A DNA stretch of 64,000 nucleotides. Source: Clusia tigrina (lineage: Eukaryota > Arthropoda > Insecta > Diptera > Clusiidae). The translations under genes and the position numbers were made by a program. The stretch lies in the NCBI GenBank assembly GCA_920105625.2, contig OV050030.1:77217400-77281399 (forward strand). The letters run 5' to 3'. Below are positions 25,193 through 37,100 of the stretch, piece after piece. Below the pieces are notes generated by a model. That model saw only the letters and a program-made list of their open reading frames with translations. It had not been told where the DNA came from and ran no database searches. Each line of letters begins with the position of its first letter. Within the stretch, counting starts at the first letter, position 1.

Positions 25193-28100
25193 GTATATAT
25201 ATATATATATATAGTTTCGTACAATGCTTTGCACCGCTACGCTAGCGCATGGCGCCAATGCTCTCCGTCTTGTGTTTTCTCACGCACCGCGAACCAGCAC
25301 CGTCTACCGTGCTCCTGCGCAGCGGATGGCAGCAGACGCTGTTGCAGCGTATTTCGTACAATGCTTGGTACCGCTGCGCAAGCGCACGGCGTTAACGACA
25401 TGCAACACGTATGTTGCTAACTTATACAAAGAGAATTTATGAATAAGAGCTTGCAATTCGCTCACCAAAAATAAACAGTTATAAAACTACGGGAAGTGTA
25501 GTAGGTATCCAACCATTTATTGGATTCAAACTTTAATTGAAGTTTGAGCAGGTAGCAGGTTTCCGCCGAACGAAGTCATAGCATCAGACCAATGAAACAT
25601 TAATTCCTGTATTTTTATATAAGAAATATTATGTGACTTATACTTTGTATTTGCATTTGGATTTACATGATAACAACTTGGTTGATCTAGCGTAGGATAT
25701 AGACCAAGGTTTAATTTATATACAAGGATGATAGGTGTTGGTTATTCAAATTTTTAAAGTGCGCGGAAGGTTTTCGTTTTTAAATTAATGAAAATTCTCT
25801 CGGTTTTTATGCGGGATGGCAATATTTTTATTTAATAGAGAATTGTTTCGCAGCTAACGCGTCTGATTGTCCCATACCAGCGAGCGGAAGTCGTCGCCAT
25901 GTCAGAAACGTCAAAAAACGGACTGTTGGCAGCAGTGACTACAACACTTTGAAAAATTACGCTATACGTTTTATATTTTTAAAGGAGAATGACAAGCAAA
26001 CGTTACAACTATTTGCAAGAATACATAAGGCTGAATTGTAATGCCATTCTTATCTGGGCTTGCTGACAAAATACAAAAATTTAACCAGGCAATTTAAAAA
26101 GTAATACGCGAATCCTGTAGGCGCCATATCGACCGATCATGTTCGCTCGGGTCGGGTTCCATACTAACCCTTTTGTTAGATAACAAATTCTTAGCATTTT
26201 TATTATACCAAACCCCAGTATACACCCAAAAATGTATGTAAGTTGATTTTGTTAAAAGAAAAATGTAAGATACAAAAATAATATACATATGTACATATAA
26301 GTATGGATGTACGAGTATATGCATTTACAAAAATGTAAAAGCAAAGAAAATCTTAGCCCTCTTCATGGAAGTAACTGGTTTGGAGAAAACCTGTATTTAA
26401 GAGTGGAAACAGAACACATTTCAAAAAGATCACTTCTTACAAGCCGGAATCACCTAACAAGTCGATTGAGCCCGTCTGTCTGCCTCTTCATAGGAAAACT
26501 TGCGAACGAATTGAGATATCCCGATAAAATGTTGGCTGCGAAGTTATTTCAACCTTCATACGAAATGGGCGTGATCGGGACTGATAAAGTGAATCTACAA
26601 ATGGTGTCGGGGTCTTTACTTCAGTACGATCGAAAATGATTTCTTCCTAGTTTAATTAATAAAATAGTCGCACTTATGCTATATTTTCACTAGGGCATGA
26701 TGAGAAAGAGGCTGTAGAATCTGCACAACTAATTCTTAGTTCATATCCGAAAAAATATACTGAGTACCAATTGTTCTCATCAGTAAACAACCAATCGATC
26801 AAGGCGTACAATTTTTTGAGAGATGGCCTTAAATTTAATCTACCTTGTCAGTCAACATTGTAGAGATAGAGCCCATTCACTAAAATTACAGCGGGCATAA
26901 TGAAGTTATCGTTATAAATTTAAAAAGGGTTGTGTCAGCGATGTCTGAAAGGCAAAACTGTTGTGTATTACTGATGGACGAGTTTGGTGGTAGAAGAGAG
27001 CTGGAGTACAACGCAGCTACAGACCGAATAAATGGTTTCACCGATTATGGAAAGGGGGCCAGAAGCAAGGGTGTGGCATCGAAATTACTTTTCTTTATGA
27101 AAAAAGGTATTTTCGATATATTAAAATGTCTTCAGTTTCTACTTTTCATAGAACTCGATGACTGGTGGGAATTTTCATGTATTATATTAATTAATTGTTT
27201 CTTATTATTATTATTAACCCACAAGCGGAAACCCGCGCCAAAAATACTGATTGTGATCAGTGCAGTACCGTAGAACCAGGAAAAAATAGAAGCGAAGGTT
27301 ATCGAGGCGAAAACATCACTGGTATGATGGCTTCAACGAGCCTTAAACTCCCACAATTGGGAGTGGAGGCATCTGGAATATGGCAGAAAGCAAACTCGAA
27401 GAGGAATAGATCTAGCCCAGGCGCAACATCGCGTCCCACTCCAAAACAATCCAAATTGGATAACTACTGGCTCGGAACACCTTCTTTAAAGAGCTCGAAT
27501 AGATTCGCTGCACTAGACCAAGAAGAGGCACGTCAAGATTCAACAACTGACGTCCGGAGAGAACCAAAACCTCCACCTATTTTTGTTTCAGGCGTGAGTA
27601 ATATAATTCCCCTAAAAGAATTACTTGAAGTAATTGCTAAGAAAGAATATGAACTCAGAGTTATAAATGGAGACGTTGTCAAAATACAACCAAAGTCGTC
27701 TGAAAAATACTCAGCCATTACAAAGGCTCTAACCGAAAAGAACACTGAGTTTCATACTTTTAAATTGAAGCAGGAAAGAGACTTTAACGTAGTACTAAGG
27801 GGTATGCACTGTTCAACCCCAATCGACGAAATAAGAGAAGCAATTGAGGAGTTAGGTTATACAGTTGTTAATGTTTGTAATATTAGGCAAAGAACTACAA
27901 AAAAACCGCTTCCTATGTTTTACATCAGTCTGAAGCAATGCAGCAATAACAAAGGCATATACGAATGTAATACACTTTTAAACACACGAATAAAAATTGA
28001 TCCAATCCAAATACTCAACTGAATGAGGATATGACCGAGCTAAAAACCATGCTTAAAGCATTGATGGGTCAAGTGAGTACTCTACTTAATCTACTAACCA

Positions 28101-31100
28101 CAGTCGTAGCAAATATGTCGAAATGAATAAATTATTAAAAATCGCAGTCTGGAATGCCAATGGGCTCAGTCGTCATATCCATGAAATATCAGCTTTCTTA
28201 GCAGACAAAAATATTGACATTATGTTGATATCTGAAACCCATTTCACTGAAAAAAGTTACGCAAAAATTCCGCAATATGACCTATACTCCACAATCCACC
28301 CAGCTGGCACTGCGCGTGGGGGAACTGCTGTAATTATTCGCAACAGTATTGCACACGTGGAGCACGAATGTTATAAAAAGAAATACCTGCAATCAACGGT
28401 TATAACAATTGATGATTATAAAGGCCCCATAACAATTGCAGCGGTATATTGCCCTCCCAACCATCCAGTTAGCTGCGAACAGTTCCAAGAATTTTATAAT
28501 TCCCTAGGATCAAGATTCATCGCTGGGAGTGATTATAATGCTAAGCATCCACAATGGGGGTCTAGAATAACAACTCCTAGAGGCCGTAACCTATATAAAG
28601 CTATGCAACAAAACAGCCTGTCCCACCTATCAACGGGTGAGCCAACCTACTGGCCAACGGACAGAAACAAGCTTCCAGACGTTATCGACTTTTTTGTATC
28701 CAAAGGTGTACCAAAAACAAACACTTCCATGGAATCGTGCCTGGACCTGTCATCAGATCACTCACCGATAGTTCTAACAATTAGCTGTGAGGTTCAGATC
28801 AGAGCAAGAACAATCTGTCTGCACAACAAAAGCACAAATTGGGAGCTGTTTAGACAAAGCATTATCGAGACTCTAGTCACCAATATTCCTTTAAAAAACA
28901 AAACAAATATAGACGATGCAGTAGAACTTTTGAACTCAGCCATTCAGCATGCTGCATGGACTTCCACATTGGAGCCCAGCTGTATAAGTAAGTATCGTGA
29001 TGTAAGCCAGGTTGTAAAGGAGCAACTAAAAGAAAAGCGGAGACTGCGTCGAATTTGGCAAATGACCAGAAGCCCCTATGACAAAAACCGGTTCAATTGC
29101 GCTACAAAGCAACTCAAAAACGCCCTACGGTCAACAAAAAATTCAGAAATACAAAGCTATCTCAGCAGCTTGTCACCTTCACAGGCTTCAGGTTATTCTC
29201 TATGGAAAGCTACAAAAAAACTAAATCAACCAACATCACATGTGCCACCTATTAAAACGAAAGATGGCGGATGGGCCAGATCTGACAAGGAAAAAGCACA
29301 GTCATTTGCTCTTCATTTATTAGAAGTATTTGCGCCGTTTCCAAGCAAATATCCACAAGAAGACATAAAAATAGCTGAATTACTTGATGCCCCATACCAA
29401 ATGGATATTCCGATCCAGCATTTTAAACTAAAAGAAATTAGAGGGATTATCAAGAATACGCTAAAAGACAAAAAATCGCCGGGATATGACCTTATTACGA
29501 GCAGAATCCTAAAGGAGCTACCAGATTGCGGCTATAAATTCATTGCACAACTATTCAATGCGATTATCCGATGTGACCACTTCCCAAGCCAATGGAAAGT
29601 GGCTCAAATTATCCTTGTTCCCAAACCTGGGAAACCGGCAGAAGTGGTCACTTCATATAGACCAATTAGCTTGCTTCCGATACTTTCCAAAATGTTTGAG
29701 AAACTTCTTTTGAAGCGACTCCTCCCAATCATCGAGTCAAAACAACTTATACCTTCCCATCAATTTGGATTCCGAAAGCATCATGCTACGATAGAACAAA
29801 TAAATCGAGTATATGCATTTGCACAGAATGCACTAGAAAATAGAGAATACTGTTCAGCTGCATTCCTGGATATCACCCAAGCATTCGACAAGGTGTGGCA
29901 CCAAGGGTTACTGTACAAATTGAAAATGCATTTACCCTATCACTACTTTGCCATATTAAAGTCCTACTTAGAAAGCAGATTCTTCATGGTCAAAGTTAAC
30001 AGCGACGTAACTTCCCTCCATCCAATCAAAGCTGGTGTTCCACAAGGGAGCGTTTTGGGACCTGTGCTCTACACACTATTCACGGCTGACCTGCCGCTGA
30101 CTGTTACCACATATACCGCAACTTTTGCAGATGATACTGTTGTAATGGCCTGCAACAAAAACCCCGTGTTAGCCTCGAAGCATTTGCAGGAGAACCTGAA
30201 CCAAATTGACTTATGGCTAGACAAGTGGCGAATAAAAGCAAATGCAATAAAATCAGTGCAAACGACTTTTACCCTACGTGCAGGTTCTTGCCCTCCAGTG
30301 ACACTAAGTAACTCCCAATTGCCACAAGCAGACCATGCAAAATACCTTGGGGTGCACCTGGATCGGCGGCTTACGTGGCGCTATCACATCTTCTCCAAAC
30401 GGAAACAACTTGGAATAACGCTTAGGTCTTTGTTCTGGCTACTTGGACGAAGGTCAGCCCTAACACTTGGAAATAAAGTCCTGATATATAAGGTAATACT
30501 GAAGCCCATATGGACTTATGGTATTCAAATTTGGGGATCAGCATCCAAGTCAAACCTGGACATCCTACAACGATTCCAATCAAAAGTCATACGACTGACC
30601 GACCATCGGACTTACCATTCAGATTTACCACCTAAGATCAAATTAGAAATAAAAAAAAATAAAAAATAAAAAAATAAAAAAAAAAAATTAAAAAATAATA
30701 ATAATAAGGAATGAATGAAATTAATATATATAGAATCTAACTTTGTTAAATTAATGTACCTAATGTATTGAATGTTACTGAAAATTCATACACATGTTTA
30801 TAACCAAATATAATATAAGTAGTACTGAATGTCCAGCTGGACAGATTGTAGTTAAATAAATGGAGATAAAAAAAAAAAAAAAAAAAATTATTATTACTTA
30901 GGTGAGAAACTACAAATAATGGTGACACAAAACCTACAGGTCCTTACAGAATGTAGTTTGCACATTAAAGGGATGGTGTCGGACCAGGGTACAAACAATA
31001 TTAATTGCTTCAAAATGCTTAAAAAACCCTTTTTATAATTATTTTGAATTTAATTCCAAAAATGCGATTATGCAATTATTTCGATTATTGCCACTTGTTT

Positions 31101-34100
31101 AAAAAATTCTTAGAAATGCTCTCTTATCAAGTGACATTCGTTCAGCTAATGGTATTGCTAGTACGGGTATTTTTTGATATCGACAAAAAAAAAATGAATA
31201 CCGCGCGTTTAGCACAGAAACTCATTAGACATATTTATACCAAATTGTTTGATAAAATGAGAGAATATTTAGCAGTTCAAGTACTAAGCAATACTGTTGC
31301 AGCTGGTATTTCTTTTTGTTCAAAACAAGGCTTATTCAAAAAACACAATTAATACAGAAGCGATAGTGCGGTTTATTAATGACTTTAATAATGGTTTCGA
31401 CATTTGTGATGCAAAAAGTTTCCCTAATAAAAATAAAATGAAGCATCCTTTGAAGAGAAACGGTGAGAAGTTTGAAGAAATTTAATCTTTTCTGATTACA
31501 TTAGTTTTTTGGAATTTCCCTCACTTTTCCGCCGATCTTGCTTAGAAGATTTGAAGCCATGTCCGATCTGGCCAAAGATCTGTTCAATGAAAGCGGGGAA
31601 ATAAAATTTTTGTGTTTAGGTCGTTTAAATGAAGACAGTTTAGAAAATTTGTTCTCAGCATTTGGATCTAAGCTAGGTAATAATACCAACCCGTCGGATG
31701 GAGATACTGGCACTCCTGCAAATCGGCTAGCTTTCGATTTCGGCATATCTGAGGCAGCGATTTTTCAAAAAAAAAAAAAAAATATTAAGAAATTTATTCT
31801 GTAATTTCAAGAGCACAACACGCCGTCAAGAAGAAAATGCTGCATAATTAAAAACACGAACATATGGAAGAAAAGCTTTATGAATCGTTTTTGGACCAAA
31901 GAGGAAATAACTGTCCTTTAAATGGGCCAATTATGAAAGCAGAAGGGAAATGCTTAGGTATCGTCAAATATCTTCCAGATTTCGTTCCACAACTCTTTTG
32001 TTAAAGAAGTTAGAAATCCATTCGTTTACTAATCCAATAAATAAATTTCAAGTCCAACATTTCTTGCAAGTACGTCGCGTCAGTGCGGAAATTATCCTCC
32101 GGCCAAAGGCAATTCTTTTGCAAGAAAATTGTACCGCACACTTTCCAATTGATGAATTTCGCTCTGCCGATGGAGAACAGCAGTAATCCACAGCCAATGG
32201 ATCAAAATCCAATTAAAATAACGAAATTGAAATATAGAAACAAGTTGCTAGCTAACATAATAGCATCCGTAATGAAATTTTACTTCTGAAATCAGTTTGG
32301 GATCAAGTGCCTCAAAACGTTTTGGAGAAATCTTGAATTGGGATGATAATGAATATTATGAGGAAGACAATGGTATATCTGTTAAGATTTATACTATCTG
32401 ATCGAATTCAACAATATTATTGCAGACTCAGCAACTGTCTCCAAAAATTATTCTCTCGACGAAATTTGTGTATAGAATGCCGATGTGTATGATGAAGCCG
32501 AATCAATAACCGATGAAGAATATTTAGCTCCTGACTCGGTTTGTCATAATTCTGATATCGTAACGTACACTGATGTAATAAACGCTGCCAAGACAATAAT
32601 TAAATAGATATGCATAATGGATATAAATAAAAATAAATGTATGTTAAGTCACAAAGTATTTGCCCTATTTGGCATCTCGAATATAGAAAGGTTATAAGCC
32701 GTGTGATGTTGATCTGATAAGTGCCGCGCTTACACTTGTGGGAATGACACGCACCTACATTAAAGAAATGGTTCGCAAATCAAGCGCCTTATATTTTTAT
32801 ACTTACTAAAATATGTTAAAAGCAGCCACTACTTTTTTACATTTTAAAGTCTATTCATTTTATTAATTTATAGAACAAAATTCCAGCAGCTAATGATGTT
32901 GAACGAAGTTGATCCCTCTGCAAATTATTCCGTCGAAGAAGCCTGAGATATGTATTAAATTGATTGTATTGCGTATTTCTATTCGAATTTGACTCAAAGG
33001 AGAATCATTCCCTTCTGTCCAGGCTAAAGCTTTCCTGTAGACAGGCTAAGTTTCCCCACGCATTTGCCAAAAGGCATACAGTGTAACACAAATTGAATTG
33101 TTTTATTTGATAATCTAAATCTCAAGCGCGAACTGCAATCAAATGAGCAGGCAGCTTTTTTATAATGCAGTTTTGTAAGGTTAATTAAGTTGGATTAATG
33201 CTGTGCATTTCGGTGGCAAGAACAGACTCATTAGCATTGTAGATCTGATCTTCCAATAAGTTCATTCCGTTTGTCATAGCGTTGATTGTTCTCGAAAATT
33301 TAAGTCGACGATGTTTTTTAAAATTTGAAACCTAACCAGTGCTGGCAAAAAAGGCACTCTTTATAAACGAAGCCATTTATATAAAAAATTTTCCATTTTC
33401 GGATATTCGGCCACTTTTCATTATTTTCGTTTTCAAACACCCGACTCCGCACTGCTAACGAATTTTTTAATAACTTGCTATTTGGTATTTATTCGGTATA
33501 TAGTTGTTTTATTTACTTTAAACACACAATACAGTGAGTTTGCCGACTCATCCATCCTTAGTCTTCCTAATATTTCACATTTCTCTCTTATTGATGACTT
33601 TTAATTTTTCCCATTTTAATAGGCGCACGACTTATCCCGTACCACTTCAACAAATACAGTGATGAATAAAGATGTCGGGTCAGACCGACTTCAAAAACAG
33701 CTTTTATCTTTTTTTGTCGTTGCGAGTTAAACAATGGTGATGTTTTATTCATAAATCCTCATTAGCAGCACATCTAAGGTAATTTTCGTTAAGGTACCTT
33801 GAGTTTATTATAATGGAGGGGATTTCTTGTGAATGGCTTTGAAGCGCCAATATACCACATCATAAAAAATGTGGTCCAAAAATTTGGCATAGGTCCTAAG
33901 TTGTAGACATGTATCAAAAAAGGGCGTGGCTCTCAAAATGTAGAGCTCATTTTTTGTTTTGTGTTTTATGCTAGCACTCTGAACTTTCCTATGAAGTTGC
34001 ATTGATTAATCTTACATAGGACCCCAGAAATGAATATTGGTCAATTGTAAGCGTGGTAGTTGTATAAATCTGCCAATATTATTCTGTTGCGGTCTCAGAA

Positions 34101-37100
34101 TGCTTTTCTTTTGCGAATTGTTCTAATGGTTGTGGGAGCTAAACCAAGGGTTTTAACAATAGTCACCTGTTCCAAATCGTCGCAAAATATAAAGCATAAT
34201 ATCTCGAAAGATAGATAATTTTTTTTTGTTGAGCCGTTAATGCAACTTTATAACGCTCTTCCGCGGCTCATACTTCCAATATAAACAAAACAACGAAAAA
34301 TACGTTCGGTTTTTAAAACCAACCTTTGTTCACTACTTTGTTATGCTCGGACGAATTATCACTACTTTGCTTCTCTATTTACTATACAAACACATATATG
34401 TACACACATCTCAAAATATACTGTTCGCCAAATATTCCGACTACACGCGCTTTTTCTTTGTTTCTTTCACATTCTGTATTCCTTTCTTTTTTTACATGCA
34501 TACTTGCGTGCATACATCTCTTAGGCGCGGATTCACAATCATTGGTTAACCAATGACAACGGTTTAACTATTAATATTTTATAATTATAATTATTAAAGT
34601 GATTAGTAAACCATTAGTTAAACCCCCAAATACTGTTGGTTTACTAATAGTTAAACAGCAGCTGATGCTTAAAGAATTGAATCCTCATTTGTGTTTGTGG
34701 TAAATATAAAAAAGTCTCGCGGAAATTTTGATTCTGATATTGAAAGTGATGAAGACATTGAAAACATTTAAAATGTTATTGATCGTCGGGAAAAAATTAT
34801 TAGAAATCGCCCTCATTTTATTCCAAGAATATGATGCCAAAGATTTTCGTGACAGGTTTCGTTTGTGTAAGAACTGGCGTGGGAAATTTTGCAATGTACG
34901 AGTATACGACCTCATATTGAAGGCAAAACTAATTGGTAGATAGATACATTTATTTCAGCTGTGGTTTGAATTAATTTTTCAAGCAACTATTCCTAGGAAT
35001 ATCGCACTGTTGCCGGAGCAAATGCTTTTAATAACACTGCGGTATTACGCTACAAGCTGCATGTAACGAATGAATTCGGCTGTTTTTGGTGTAAGTCAGT
35101 CTACTGTTTCGAGAGTTATCGTTTTGGTCACATCCTATAGCGCTTATTTATATTTTTCAACTAATTTAATTAACATATTAATTTCATCAATGCTAAAATT
35201 CGAAGCACGAACGGTTTCCATTTTCAAACTCATATTATTGAAATAAATGTAAACAGAAAACATATGTTTTTGAACAGTGCTACCAAAAACAATGTACAAA
35301 TTGAAGAGTGTTACCATATTTTTTCTTCATTAATTGTTTTAGTTAAGTGAAGCACTGTGAATATGAAACATTAGTTAAACTCTAGTCATCATTTTAGTTA
35401 ACTAATTGTTAACCAATGACAGTGAATCCGGGCCTTATAGACACGTATTATATTTAAAAATATGCTGAATATTCTAGAAACTAACTGTCCAAAATGTAAG
35501 GCCGCAAATTATATAATTGGTGCTTAAAAATTTCGCGACGCAACTTGAAACGATGAAATTCGAGATGACCCAACAACTCGAGGTTCTAGTATATATGTAT
35601 ATATATGTATGTATATGTATATAATTTATATAGTTTTCAGTTTTTTTTTATTTTACCAATTTTCCAGATTTTGCTATATTTGGCAGTTTTAGCCAACTTA
35701 GCGCGAACATCATCCAGGGTGGATGATGATTTCTTCGGCGCTTCTTTCAAGTTCTTCTCAGATAAAGACGATTCTGATGTCTACAAAAAATAAAATTATC
35801 TAATTTTTTAAGATAAATAAATATTTGTACGAACTTTTAAGTAACTAGCCCGATTTTCGAGACTATGTTGTGCGCAAGTGATTTCCTGTGATATCATTGG
35901 TGGAGGGGGTGGTATCAGAATCATACTTTCAGCTTGCTTTTGAGTGGCTAATATCTGTTGGGGAGTCGCGGTGCGCAAATCTACATCTTCGGTACCAAAC
36001 AACCTACAAAATTCATAAGTGTATTAAGTAATAAAATAAGAAAGCTTCAAACATAAACATACTCATCAAGTTTGGAAGATTTCATTTTTTTAAGCAATGG
36101 CTCTTCTTCTCCAGAAACAGTCGATGGCCTTTTCTTGTTATCAACATTGTCATTATCGGCTGCCATTGGATACAATTTCTCCTCATCCAGTCCAACAGTT
36201 ATTTCAAAATTTTTATCATCTTTATTGTAATTTTGATTTAAAAGCGGAGCATTTGAAGTAACTTCCATATTTTTCAATGTAGCTGTAGCGAGGGCGGTTG
36301 ATAAATTTTCTGTAGATTTTTCTAATTTATTAATCATTTTCAGAATTTTAAATGACACTTAGGTGATGATGTGGCTATTTTTACACAGGTCGAACCAGAG
36401 GTTAATACATTTTTCAGTATTGATGCGGACGAACTGAATGGCCTTAAATCAACGTCCACGTTTGAAGATGATGGCACAGGGTCAATCACTTTCTTACTAT
36501 CTTAAATTGGTTTCTGACGTTTTGCAATAATTGTATACGTGTCGTACAGAAAAAAAATTAAAAACGGAAGTATATGAAAGTGCCGAAACCAATTGAAATA
36601 GCTTGAAATGAAAAACTGAACTGTGCACATAATCGTGTTTCTTCAAAATAAATATGAAAAACATTTTTTAATAATAAATTAATATCTAAAGAAAAAGAAA
36701 TATCATCACCGCATAAAAAAGCCCGATTTAAAAATGACAACAATACATATATACGTTCACAATTGATTGAAAATATTTCGCAAAGCGCATATATCGTATA
36801 TAAATAATCCTTTAATTTGAATTATTATTTAATCAGTTGTACAATTTTCGAGTCTTTATTTCTATTTGACAGTAGATACACTTAATTTTTTCACAGTTAT
36901 CTTAAAAACAAAAATTTATTTCAAATTAGTTCCCCAAAAAGAGCACGGCGTCGAATTAAATAAATATGCGAGCGGAAATTGTTAATTAAAACAACGATGA
37001 TGCAAAATGTTTTGTAAATTATTTATTTTATATTTTTAGACTAACTAACTACTTATGATATTTATGTAATATTTACTAATTTTTTAAATGTATGATTTGA

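Larger units (their letters stand above)
27215..30887 (+). mobile_element. Jockey-clade LINE, copy with open ORF2
   Basis: 3.67-kb non-LTR element on the + strand, opposite to Pcf11, with ORF1, ORF2, a 3' UTR with AATAAA (near 30857) and a poly(A) at about 30869-30887. The 5' end coincides with that of the outer copy at 15121. It lies inside a P-like transposon, and both flanks begin with TTATTATTA, a candidate but low-complexity target-site duplication. It is the reference against which the decayed copy at 6.6-15.1 kb can be read. Confidence 0.85.

Noticed and set aside
33808..34556. Small frames of 64 to 76 codons in the intron
   Set aside because: AT-rich chance frames without motif or splice support.
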